A DNA stretch of 64,000 nucleotides from Caryophanales bacterium UBA1188 (GTDB taxonomy: Bacteria > Bacillota_I > Bacilli_A > Izemoplasmatales > UBA1188). The DNA is taken from NCBI GenBank assembly GCA_002310135.1, contig DBYK01000006.1, positions 32,346-96,345 on the forward strand, read 5' to 3'. Below the pieces are notes generated by a model. It was not told the DNA's origin. It ran no database searches and was given only the letters and a program-made list of their open reading frames with translations. The translations under genes and the position numbers were made by a program. Position 1 is the stretch's first letter. Every line of letters starts with the position of its first letter. Shown piece by piece: positions 8,622 to 17,788 of the stretch.

Positions 8622-9323
8622 TTATAATAGAAATTCTCTTGCATCGTTTTCAAATATGTTTTGGACTATTTCACTATCATAATTCTTTATGCAATAGTCA
8701 TACGCTTTTTTTAGATAATTGATTCTTCCTTGGTGCATATCACTTGATACAAAATCCACGAGATTATTTTCTAGTAATTTTCTCACAAGCTTTTGTGCGC
8801 CTCTTCCATCTGCCCCAACTATGCTTGATGCATTTATTTGTATGAGCGCTCCTAGCATTTTCAGCCTAAATATCTTTTCAATATTTAAATATTCATATCT
8901 TTCAACGTGAGCTATTATAGGTTGAAGTTTGTTTACTTTTGATAGATGTACTATTTCTTCTACATTGATTGGGATAGTATATGAAAATTCGAGAAGAATG
9001 CAGTTTGAATTGTTAATATCAAATATAATTTCATCTCTTTTTTCTAAGATGCTTCTAAAATGAGAAACACTTCTTATAAATAACTCTTGACCCAAATAAA
9101 TGTTTATATCTATTTTTTCTTTTTCGATTTCATTTTTAAAATTATTGAACTCAAATATTATTTTTTCTTTTGATTCTTCAAACATCTCTTTTCTATAATG
9201 AGGCGTTAGAAAAACATCGCTCACGCCCAGTAGTTTTTCTTCCTTAATTAAGTTTATACTGTCTTTGAGAGAATCTGATCCATCATCTACAAAGGGCAAA
9301 AAGTGTGTATGAATATCAATCAT
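8622..9323 (-). CDS. CpsB/YwqE-type protein-tyrosine phosphatase (PHP family)
   Basis: A metal-dependent phosphatase of the PHP superfamily that dephosphorylates the CpsD-type tyrosine kinase in capsule synthesis. Visible motifs are HTHFLPFVDDG at the N-terminus, the TPHY motif, the central QELF, IAHVERY and SSDMHQGR, all with metal-binding His/Asp/Glu. The ATG at 9323 is preferred over a GTG 9 nt upstream because AGGTGAG then sits 4 nt before it. Divergent from the cpsC and cpsD genes and separated by about 230 nt, so regulated separately. Confidence 0.9.
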   Translation of the reverse strand: MIDIHTHFLPFVDDGSDSLKDSINLIKEEKLLGVSDVFLTPHYRKEMFEESKEKIIFEFNNFKNEIEKEKIDINIYLGQELFIRSVSHFRSILEKRDEIIFDINNSNCILLEFSYTIPINVEEIVHLSKVNKLQPIIAHVERYEYLNIEKIFRLKMLGALIQINASSIVGADGRGAQKLVRKLLENNLVDFVSSDMHQGRINYLKKAYDYCIKNYDSEIVQNIFENDAREFLL

Positions 9324-9466
9324 TAGTCTCACCTATTATGTCAATTAATATTTGATTGCTTTTATTCATTATAAAATATGAAAACATTTAAAAAAAGTGT
9401 TTTTAGAAAAATTTGTTAGTTTTTTGTGAAAAATAAAGGCACTTGATAAAAATATTTATCATTGTG

Positions 9467-9495
9467 TTGTTTTTTTGTTTAAAGTGTAGTAAAAT
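9467..9495 (+). promoter_or_regulatory. Promoter of the cpsC-cpsD operon
   Basis: TTGTTT (9467-9472), 17-nt spacer, TAAAAT (9490-9495), followed 60 nt later by the start codon with GAGAGG box. The rest of the 230-nt divergent region is AT-rich and shows no further structure that I can support. Confidence 0.5.
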
Positions 9496-9555
9496 CTTAT
9501 GATAGTTTTAGAAATGTCAAATAATGCCAATTTTGACAGTAAATGAGAGGAAATC

Positions 9556-10329
9556 ATGAACGAAGAAATGAGAGAAACTACTATCACGATTAAAGACCTC
9601 GTCAATGTCTTAATAAAGAGATTATGGATTATTTTATCCGTATCTGTGCTAGCTGTTATTGGGTTATTTGTTTACATGCTTGTATTCACTGCTCAATACT
9701 ACGAAGCAAAAGGGCTCATGTACGTAAATAACAAATCATTAAATATCGGTATATCTTCTATTACTCAAGGTGATATCTCAGCACAAAAATCTCTTGTTCA
9801 ATCTTATTCAATCATCCTAACAACTAGATCAACAATTGAAGATGTTCTTGAAAGAGCTAACTTGAAAGACAAATATGAATATGAAGATGTCATCAAGATG
9901 TTGACAGTTGGTTCTGTCAATTCAACAGAAATATTCTCTATTTCATGTAAGTGTGAAGATGGAGCTGATGCAGTTTTAATTGTCACAACAATTCTTAATA
10001 CTTTCCCAGCTCATGTTGAAAATATCATAGATGGTTCAAGCGCTTCTGTTGTTGACTATCCATCAGATACTGCAACACCTGTAAAGAAAGGATATACTAG
10101 AAATTCAATTCTTGCTTTTCTAATTGCGTTTGTTGTTTCATATGGATTCTTCTTTGTTTTAGATGTATTAATTGATGATACAATTAAGAGTTCAGATTGG
10201 ATTAAAGAAACATATAAAGATATTGCGCCTCTTCTAACAATTGTTCCAGATGTCAATATTGAAACAAAACACAAATATGCTTACTACAATTATTATTCAA
10301 ATAATAGTGAAGAGAAAGAGGAGGAATAA
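9556..10329 (+). CDS. CpsC/Wzz-type polysaccharide chain-length protein
   Basis: The membrane activator and scaffold of a bacterial tyrosine kinase. There is a cytoplasmic N-terminus, TM1 at about 23-45, a roughly 135-residue extracytoplasmic loop, a PVKKGYTRN stretch typical of Wzz proteins before TM2 (183-205), and a cytoplasmic tail ending in acidic residues. The length of 257 residues is normal for Gram-positive CpsC, where the kinase is a separate polypeptide. The kinase gene begins 2 nt after the stop. The pair should control export or length of a surface polysaccharide. Confidence 0.9.
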   Translation: MNEEMRETTITIKDLVNVLIKRLWIILSVSVLAVIGLFVYMLVFTAQYYEAKGLMYVNNKSLNIGISSITQGDISAQKSLVQSYSIILTTRSTIEDVLERANLKDKYEYEDVIKMLTVGSVNSTEIFSISCKCEDGADAVLIVTTILNTFPAHVENIIDGSSASVVDYPSDTATPVKKGYTRNSILAFLIAFVVSYGFFFVLDVLIDDTIKSSDWIKETYKDIAPLLTIVPDVNIETKHKYAYYNYYSNNSEEKEEE

Positions 10330-10331
10330 AA

Positions 10332-11069
10332 ATGAAAAAATATAAAGAAGATGTTGAAATTTTTATTCCAAATAAAAAAATAGGTGATAAACTTCCTTTT
10401 GCTGCAAAAGAAGCTTATAACTTACTTAGAACTAATATTTCTTTCTCACTCAATAAAAAAGAGGGAAAGGGAAACATCATAGGTATTGTATCTGCGGAAC
10501 CACAGGATGGTAAAAGTTTTACTTCCTTGAATCTCGCATACACCCTAGCAGTTGACAACAATAAAGTTGTTCTAATCGATGGGGATATGAGAAAGCCAAC
10601 TATTGATAAATATTTTGAAATCGATAATGTGCCTGGGCTTTCTGATATCTTCACAAATCCAACAAAAGAATACCCAATTCATAAAAGTGTTTTAACAGAA
10701 AAGATGGATTTGATATGTTGTGGTACAATTCCACCAAACCCATCACAACTCCTATCATCAGAAGAGATGAAAAATATACTAGATAACCTTTCAAGTAAAT
10801 ATGATTATGTAGTAATCGATTTACCTCCAATTAATGTTGTTGCAGATTCTCTTGGTGCATCTAAGTATTTTGATGGTATAATAGTTGTGTCAAGACACAA
10901 TAAAACAAGAAAAAAAGATTTACAAGAAGCTATAAGACAACTTACTTTTGTTCAGGCCAAAATACTAGGAATTGTTTATAATGGCTACGCAAGAGAAGGA
11001 AAATACTATTATAGAACAAAGAAAAATTATTACTATTATGAAGAAAAGAATAAGGGGGGAAAGGAGTAG
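10332..11069 (+). CDS. CpsD-type autophosphorylating tyrosine kinase
   Basis: A BY-kinase of 245 residues. It has Walker A AEPQDGKS (55-62), Walker A' LIDGDMRKPT (81-90), Walker B VVIDLPP (160-166), and a tyrosine-rich C-terminal cluster (YYY at 225-227, YYYY at 233-236) that would be the autophosphorylation site. It works with the CpsC-type protein just upstream and should be the substrate of the CpsB phosphatase encoded divergently. Only 3 nt separate it from the next gene, which implies co-expression with that unusual membrane protein. Confidence 0.93.
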   Translation: MKKYKEDVEIFIPNKKIGDKLPFAAKEAYNLLRTNISFSLNKKEGKGNIIGIVSAEPQDGKSFTSLNLAYTLAVDNNKVVLIDGDMRKPTIDKYFEIDNVPGLSDIFTNPTKEYPIHKSVLTEKMDLICCGTIPPNPSQLLSSEEMKNILDNLSSKYDYVVIDLPPINVVADSLGASKYFDGIIVVSRHNKTRKKDLQEAIRQLTFVQAKILGIVYNGYAREGKYYYRTKKNYYYYEEKNKGGKE

Positions 11070-11072
11070 TTT

Positions 11073-12944
11073 ATGAAGAAAAATATTGTTAAATTATTTT
11101 TTACATTACTAGTTGCAGTATGCTTAACATTCGCTAGTGTTTCTATCGCTTACGCTGAGCCAAGTCCTTCAAGTCCTTTAAGACCAGAAGTACCTGAAAT
11201 TACTGAAGTAGTTGTGAAGAATAGCGATGGTACTACTGTTGCTATTGATATGGATACAGATATCACTGTTAAATCTGTCAGTGAAGCTGAAGATACGCCA
11301 GGTGAAGCAACTTCTACTGCTTTGGTAGCAGCTAAGAATGCTCTAAACCAAGTTTTAGGAGAAGAAAATCACACAACACAAAAGGCAAGTCAAGATAATT
11401 TAAGTAAAGCATTATCAAATCTTGAAATCGATGGTAATAAGTATAGACCAAAAGATTATGATGCTGATGCCGTATTTGAAGTAACTGTATCAGATGCTAT
11501 TAAACAAATTCTATCTCAAGGTGGAACAATCACAATTGACTTCGATTATAGCAATTCTAAGTTACCAATTGTCATTCACCAAAATGAAGAAACTCAAGAA
11601 TGGATTTTTGTGGCTGAAAATAAAGTTACTAAGAAAGGTGATGGCATATCTGTAGAATTCGATAGCCTTTGCCCTGTTGCATTCCTACAATTATCTGCTG
11701 ATGCTCAACCAATTAGAGATATAACTCCATTAATTATCATCATAGTTATAGCTGTAATAATTATTGCGATTCTCCTCATTATATTCCTAAAAAAAAGGAA
11801 AGAGAAAGACTCAGAAGACGAGACAGTAAATGAGGAAGAAGAAAAACCAGCTGAAAACGAAGTAGTTGAAGATAATGAAGAGGAGGAAACTCCTGCTGAA
11901 GAGCCAGAGGATGCTCCAGTTGAAGAACCTGCTGAAGAAGCTGAAGAGGAAACTCCTGCTGAAGAGGAACCTAAAGAGGAAGAAAAACCAGCTGAAACAG
12001 TTATTATTCCAACATTTAGATATGAAGATGATGAAGAAGACATTCCAATCCCTGAAGATGTAAATCCTGAAGATTTAATTGAAGAGGAATTAGATGAATT
12101 CTTATCAATTGAATACAATGAATCATATGTTGCTAAATTAGTTCTTCTAAGCGATGAACTCAAAGAAAGCTATAATGCTATTGCAAATCTAATTAATTCT
12201 TACAAAGTTTCAGATAGAATTTCATGGAAATATGAAAAGTTCACTAAGAATAGAAATGTATTTGCTAAATTAGAAGTTCGTGGTAAAGCTATTTGCCTAT
12301 ACTTAGCTGTTGATGCTGAAAAGTATGCTGATATCAAGAAATACCAATTGAAACAAGGTAAGAAAGGATTCTCAGTAATTAAAGTTAGAAGTCCAAGAAA
12401 GACTAAATATGCTTTAGCATTACTAGAAGACTTACTGAATGAAATTGGTGCAGTTAAGAAAAAGAACTTCAAAGAAGTTGACTTCTTCGAACCATATAAA
12501 TCAGATACTGAAAAGACTTTAATTTCTAAAGAATTAATTAAGATTAAAGTTGAAAAGACTAATACTGAAAACCATAGAGCTCACCAAGTTAAAATGTTTA
12601 AATCTACTTCTGTTTATAACATCCATAAACATATGTCAAGTAAGGATGCCTTAAACTTAGTAGGTAAATCAAATAGATCAGTTGATGAAACTAACTTTGG
12701 TATCGTTTATACTGATTCACTTTGTGAAGCATTTGATGGTGATGAAGTAATCACTCTAGATTTAATTAAAGAAAAGGTTCCTGAAGTAGATCAAACAATG
12801 ACTGCTTACAAACTCAAACCACGTGGAAGAATGACTAAAGCCTTAACAATCGATTGCGATGCCTTCACATTAGGCGCCGCAAAGATGGTTGCTTTAACAG
12901 GTGGTAAGTTATTATCTCCAAGTGATAAAGAATCAGAAGAATAA
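11073..12944 (+). CDS. Exported single-span membrane protein with acidic linker and L15-like cytoplasmic domain; function unknown
   Basis: Not a known family to me. Visible parts in order: signal peptide 1-28 (ends AYA), an extracytoplasmic domain 30-215, a transmembrane helix 218-239 followed by KKRKEK, an acidic Glu/Pro repeat linker 247-345, a basic globular region about 375-475 (core RISWKYEKF, AKLEVRGKAICLYLAV), and a C-terminal region 545-613. That last region matches the conserved end of ribosomal protein L15: LCEAF-GDEV, then K-RGRMTKALTI, AF, A, V and TGGK. Topology puts this domain in the cytoplasm. It sits 3 nt after the CpsD kinase and shares its operon. A role in surface-polysaccharide control is inferred from position only. 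Confidence 0.75.
   Translation: MKKNIVKLFFTLLVAVCLTFASVSIAYAEPSPSSPLRPEVPEITEVVVKNSDGTTVAIDMDTDITVKSVSEAEDTPGEATSTALVAAKNALNQVLGEENHTTQKASQDNLSKALSNLEIDGNKYRPKDYDADAVFEVTVSDAIKQILSQGGTITIDFDYSNSKLPIVIHQNEETQEWIFVAENKVTKKGDGISVEFDSLCPVAFLQLSADAQPIRDITPLIIIIVIAVIIIAILLIIFLKKRKEKDSEDETVNEEEEKPAENEVVEDNEEEETPAEEPEDAPVEEPAEEAEEETPAEEEPKEEEKPAETVIIPTFRYEDDEEDIPIPEDVNPEDLIEEELDEFLSIEYNESYVAKLVLLSDELKESYNAIANLINSYKVSDRISWKYEKFTKNRNVFAKLEVRGKAICLYLAVDAEKYADIKKYQLKQGKKGFSVIKVRSPRKTKYALALLEDLLNEIGAVKKKNFKEVDFFEPYKSDTEKTLISKELIKIKVEKTNTENHRAHQVKMFKSTSVYNIHKHMSSKDALNLVGKSNRSVDETNFGIVYTDSLCEAFDGDEVITLDLIKEKVPEVDQTMTAYKLKPRGRMTKALTIDCDAFTLGAAKMVALTGGKLLSPSDKESEE
11838..11997 (+). repeat. Internal coding repeats in the acidic linker
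   Basis: Near-exact duplications encode the Glu/Pro/Ala linker: a 21-nt unit at 11883-11903 recurs at 11946-11966 (ETPAEE), and a 19-nt unit at 11838-11856 recurs at 11979-11997 (EEKPAE). Such low-complexity repeats are prone to expansion and contraction. They probably set the length of a flexible spacer between membrane and cytoplasmic domains. Confidence 0.75.
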
Positions 12945-12967
12945 TTTAATTATATTAAAAAATATAA

Positions 12968-12994
12968 AACTGCCCAGTATGACGCTGGGCAGTT
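12968..12994 (+). terminator. Terminator/attenuator hairpin before the LCP gene
   Basis: A perfect 10-bp stem (AACTGCCCAG / CTGGGCAGTT) with a 7-nt loop ends 8 nt before the ATG of the LCP gene. The T tract is poor (ATTAAAATATG), so it may terminate weakly or act as an attenuator or translational block for the next gene. Confidence 0.7.
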
Positions 12995-13002
12995 ATTAAA
13001 AT

Positions 13003-13974
13003 ATGGGAAGAAAAAAGAAAATTATATCCATCATCTTAATAACTGTATTTCTTGTATCTTTTTTTGCATTAATTTTCTCATTGGATACTATTTTTAATGT
13101 TGAAAATAATGATAATAAAAAAGCATCTGACCTACAAAAAAAGAGTTTGGTTTATTTCGATGATGAAGCATATAAACCTAAGAAGACAGTCAACTATTTG
13201 ATAGTTGGAATAGATTCTTCTGGCCCATTAAATCCTTCTAATTCCTATATGAACACAAATCTAAACGATTTTATCGTTCTCATATCTTTCAATAGAGAAA
13301 ATAAAACCTACTTCTTCTTGCCTATTAATAGAGATACAATTTGTAAAGTTTATTCTATTGGGCTTACTGGAAAAGTCACAGGATCTATAGAAACACAACT
13401 AGCCTACGCCCATACTCAAGGCAATGGACTTAAACCAAGTTTTCAAAATACTCTACGTTCTGTTTCTGAACTTCTCTTCTCTCTTGATATAGAAAGATTT
13501 GTGGGAATTACTATGTCCGCAGTTCCAGTTATCAATGATTTCTTCGGAGGAGTTACTATAACGCTTGATGAAGATTTAAGCGCTCTTGATGACACATGGA
13601 CTATAGGGAGCGAAATCACTCTTCTTGGTGATGATTCATTAAAATATGTTAGAGCGAGAAGTGAAGTATCTGATGGATCAAATATTTCGAGAATGAGAAG
13701 ACAAAAGAAATATATTACTTCTCTTGCGAATAAGGTTAGAAATGGTAATTATGATCCACAAACTCTCCTAAATTTAGTTGATGATTATATGTGTAATAAT
13801 TTAGTCACTGGAGATTATTTAGATTTAAAATCATATCTTGAAGAATATACATATACTGGAACTTATGAAATTGAGGGTTCATCAAGGATAGGAGATGATG
13901 GTTTAGCTGAATTTATTGTAGACTCAGATAAGCTTAAAAGACTAGTTATTGAACTATTTTATAATAAAGCATAA
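13003..13974 (+). CDS. LytR-CpsA-Psr (LCP) family phosphotransferase
   Basis: Membrane enzymes of this family move lipid-linked polymers such as teichoic acids and capsules onto peptidoglycan. One N-terminal TM helix (about 7-27) is followed by the extracytoplasmic LCP domain with GIDSSG, INRDTI, the YAHT segment, FGGV and the arginine-rich DGSNISRMRRQK near 225-236 that binds the pyrophosphate lipid. At 323 residues it is typical. No convincing ribosome binding site is seen, and a hairpin ends 8 nt upstream of ATG. A terminator follows the stop. Confidence 0.9.
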   Translation: MGRKKKIISIILITVFLVSFFALIFSLDTIFNVENNDNKKASDLQKKSLVYFDDEAYKPKKTVNYLIVGIDSSGPLNPSNSYMNTNLNDFIVLISFNRENKTYFFLPINRDTICKVYSIGLTGKVTGSIETQLAYAHTQGNGLKPSFQNTLRSVSELLFSLDIERFVGITMSAVPVINDFFGGVTITLDEDLSALDDTWTIGSEITLLGDDSLKYVRARSEVSDGSNISRMRRQKKYITSLANKVRNGNYDPQTLLNLVDDYMCNNLVTGDYLDLKSYLEEYTYTGTYEIEGSSRIGDDGLAEFIVDSDKLKRLVIELFYNKA

Positions 13975-13992
13975 GAGAAACTCCGGTTTCTC
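13975..13992 (+). terminator. Terminator after the LCP gene
   Basis: GAGAAAC / GTTTCTC stem with a TCCG loop and a run of T, directly after the stop codon. Confidence 0.8.
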
Positions 13993-14026
13993 TTTTTAAT
14001 GATTTTTTCACTTTTTATGACTGGAA

Positions 14027-14054
14027 TTGTCAATAATATTGAATAAATCATAAT
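14027..14054 (+). promoter_or_regulatory. Promoter of the YwaF-like gene
   Basis: TTGTCA (14027-14032), 16-nt spacer, CATAAT (14049-14054). A start point near 14061 excludes an upstream in-frame ATG at 14058 from the message and supports the ATG at 14112. Confidence 0.55.
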
Positions 14055-14111
14055 AAAATGTTAGTATTGTCTCGTGATACTATTTCACAAAAGGGAGAGA
14101 AAGAATTAAAT

Positions 14112-14954
14112 ATGTTAGTTGTAACAAACTGGCTTTGGCCTTTTGAAAGGCCAACTAATTATGGTTGGTACCATATTGTTTGGCTTGTAATAATGGTTAT
14201 TTCATGTATTGTAATATCATTAACACTAGCTAAAAAACACGATAAGAAAATAGATAATAGGGTTGTATTTGCTTTTGGAACTCTCTTAGTACTAATTGAA
14301 ACTTATAAGCAGGTATTTTATACTCTTGAAGCAGGGCACTATCAATGGTATGCATTTCCATTCCAATTCTGTTCAGTTCCAATGTATGTCGCATTTATTG
14401 CACCACTTATAAGAAACGAAAAGATACAAGATTCAATGTATAAGTTCTTAGCATTTTATGGATTCTTAGCGGGTTTCGCAGTAATGCTTTATCCTGATAC
14501 ATGTTTCCAAACACCTTATACTACTATCTTAATTCACACTATGCTATGGCATACTACAATGGTTGTAATGGGCGTATATTTACTCGTGTCAAGAGAATAC
14601 GCAAGTTCATTGAAAAATATTGTTAAAGATTTATTCCCTGGATTCATTGTATTACTTGTTATCATAGTAATTTCATTAATTGTTAATGAAGTTGGATACA
14701 AACTATACTTTGGCACAGATAAGAATATCTATAACGATACATTATTCTTTATGTACTTATCACCATATTATCCAAGTCCACTACCAATCTTAAGCACAAT
14801 TAAAGAAGCAACTCCTTATATTGTATTCCTAATTACATATATAGTGGCGTTCCTCTTAGGTATCACAGTAATGTTTATGATTGTTCTGGGTATTAGAAGT
14901 TTTGCAAAAATCTTTGGTACATCTAAAGATAAAAAACTTCCTCAGCATAGTTAG
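14112..14954 (+). CDS. YwaF/TIGR02206-family integral membrane protein
   Basis: A polytopic protein of 280 residues with about seven hydrophobic helices and aromatic motifs such as GWYHIVWL and YQWYAFPFQFCSVPMY, as in the uncharacterised YwaF family. I chose the ATG at 14112 because AGGGAGAG lies upstream and the promoter places the transcript start after the earlier ATG at 14058. A single-gene unit bounded by terminators. Its role is unknown in the family; a neighbourhood link to the surface-polysaccharide genes is only positional. Confidence 0.75.
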   Translation: MLVVTNWLWPFERPTNYGWYHIVWLVIMVISCIVISLTLAKKHDKKIDNRVVFAFGTLLVLIETYKQVFYTLEAGHYQWYAFPFQFCSVPMYVAFIAPLIRNEKIQDSMYKFLAFYGFLAGFAVMLYPDTCFQTPYTTILIHTMLWHTTMVVMGVYLLVSREYASSLKNIVKDLFPGFIVLLVIIVISLIVNEVGYKLYFGTDKNIYNDTLFFMYLSPYYPSPLPILSTIKEATPYIVFLITYIVAFLLGITVMFMIVLGIRSFAKIFGTSKDKKLPQHS

Positions 14955-14957
14955 AAA

Positions 14958-14992
14958 AAATAAAGCAATGCGCTTACTGCATTGCTTTATTT
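14958..14992 (+). terminator. Strong terminator after the YwaF-like gene
   Basis: A 14-bp perfect stem around a 7-nt loop (core AAAGCAATGC / GCATTGCTTT) ending in a T run. Confidence 0.9.
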
Positions 14993-15007
14993 TTGTCTTC
15001 TTCTAAT

Positions 15008-15036
15008 TTGACTTTTCTCTACTTTTATTGTAAATT
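15008..15036 (+). promoter_or_regulatory. Promoter of the HAD hydrolase gene
   Basis: TTGACT (15008-15013), 17-nt spacer, TAAATT (15031-15036); AGGAGG at 15055-15060 precedes the ATG. Confidence 0.6.
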
Positions 15037-15071
15037 GAACTTAGTATGTATTTTAGGAGGAGACAACGATT

Positions 15072-15911
15072 ATGAAGCCAATTATTGCGATTTGTTATGA
15101 TTTTGATAAGACTCTTGCAACCAATGATATGCAGTCGTTTTCTTTTATTCCAAAATTAGGCTTAACCGAAAGCGAGTTCTGGTCTGAGTGCGAAACATTT
15201 TCTAAATCTCATTCTGTTGATCCAACATTAAGTTATCTTAGAGTTATGATCAATGAATGTGAAAAAAAATATGTAAAACTCACAAGGGAATATTTAACTT
15301 CTTTAGGAAAAGATATCAAATACTTCGATGGCGTAGATACTTTCTTTAAAAGAATTAATGATTATGGAAATGAAAGAGGAGTTGAAATAGAACACTATAT
15401 AATCTCATCTGGAAATAAAGAAATTATTGAAGGTTCATCAATATACAAAGAATTTAAAGAAGTTTATGGATGTGAATTCTTATATAATGACATAGGTGTT
15501 GCATACTGGCCTAAAACTATAGTTAATTATACTTTAAAAACACAATTCTTATTTAGAATAGTTAAAGGCGCAAGTGATCTTACAGACGATGAGAAGATTA
15601 ACCAAAGAATAGATAAAAAACATGTAGAATTTAGAAATATGATCTATATTGGTGATGGTCTTACAGATGTCCCAGCGATGACATTAGTTAAAGAAAAGGG
15701 TGGTATTGCGATATCAATATATTCAAAAGACAAACAAGAAAAATCAATCCAACTCGTTAAAGATGGAAGAGTCAACTATGCATGTCTAAGCGATTATAGA
15801 GATGATTCAGAACTATTTAAAATATTAAAACTTATAATTGATTCTATAAGTGTTAAAGAAGAACTTCTAAAAAAGGAAGAGGCAAATCAAAATGAATTAG
15901 TTAAAGAATAG
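15072..15911 (+). CDS. HAD-superfamily phosphatase-like hydrolase
   Basis: Cytoplasmic hydrolase of 279 residues with the HAD catalytic motifs: DFDKT (nucleophile Asp10, acid/base Asp12), motif II SSG (112-114) and motif IV GDGLTD (194-199). A large helical cap lies between motifs I and II. This arrangement resembles phosphoserine-phosphatase-like members, but the substrate cannot be read from the sequence. Strong AGGAGG ribosome binding site and a single-gene unit between its own promoter and terminator. Confidence 0.8.
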   Translation: MKPIIAICYDFDKTLATNDMQSFSFIPKLGLTESEFWSECETFSKSHSVDPTLSYLRVMINECEKKYVKLTREYLTSLGKDIKYFDGVDTFFKRINDYGNERGVEIEHYIISSGNKEIIEGSSIYKEFKEVYGCEFLYNDIGVAYWPKTIVNYTLKTQFLFRIVKGASDLTDDEKINQRIDKKHVEFRNMIYIGDGLTDVPAMTLVKEKGGIAISIYSKDKQEKSIQLVKDGRVNYACLSDYRDDSELFKILKLIIDSISVKEELLKKEEANQNELVKE

Positions 15912-15926
15912 GATATCCTATTCTTT
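15903..15926 (+). terminator. Terminator after the HAD gene
   Basis: A 24-nt perfect palindrome centred on GATATC that overlaps the stop codon and ends in a T run. Confidence 0.75.
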
Positions 15927-15938
15927 TTTAAATAAAAA

Positions 15939-15954
15939 AGGATGCATTTGCATC

Positions 15955-15956
<2 letters not shown>
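15939..15956 (-). terminator. Terminator after galE
   Basis: AGGATGCA / TGCATCCT stem with a 2-nt loop followed by TTTTTT on the minus strand, overlapping the galE stop. Confidence 0.8.
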
Positions 15957-17578
<1,622 letters not shown>

Positions 17579-17590
17579 ATTATTACCTCT

Positions 17591-17618
17591 TTTGTTTAAC
17601 GAACAAACATAATTTGTT
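17591..17618. promoter_or_regulatory. Operator-like array upstream of the winged-helix gene
   Basis: Three 6-bp half-sites in alternating orientation with exact 5-nt spacing: TTTGTT (17591-17596), AACAAA (17602-17607), TTTGTT (17613-17618). Both adjacent pairs form inverted repeats. The array sits 12 nt upstream of the winged-helix start codon and is a plausible autoregulatory operator. Confidence 0.5.
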
Positions 17619-17740
17619 TAGTATTATCAAAACATCAACAAAATAAGCCTTATTATATTTAATAATTTATCATAAAATACGAAATATTTTAACAAAATGT
17701 TTATATATTTAACAATTACTATGTTCATTATGTGTGCCTG

Positions 17741-17770
17741 TTGGACTTTTCCAATTATCAATGTTAAAAT
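17741..17770 (+). promoter_or_regulatory. Promoter of the five-gene oxidase/kinase cassette
   Basis: TTGGAC (17741-17746), 18-nt spacer, TAAAAT (17765-17770). The start codon follows 18 nt later with only a weak AAGAGA ribosome binding site. Confidence 0.5.
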
Positions 17771-17788
17771 ATCAATAAGAGATTTTTT

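Noticed and set aside
9333..9555. Possible riboswitch in the divergent region between the cpsB-like and cpsC-like genes
   Set aside because: The region is AT-rich with a promoter but no conserved aptamer blocks or strong stems.
11705..12163. Long serine-rich open frame on the minus strand
   Set aside because: It is the mirror of the Glu/Pro acidic repeats of the plus-strand membrane protein; no ribosome binding site and pure low complexity.
14058..14111. Upstream ATG for the YwaF-like gene
   Set aside because: It lies at the predicted transcription start and has no ribosome binding site.
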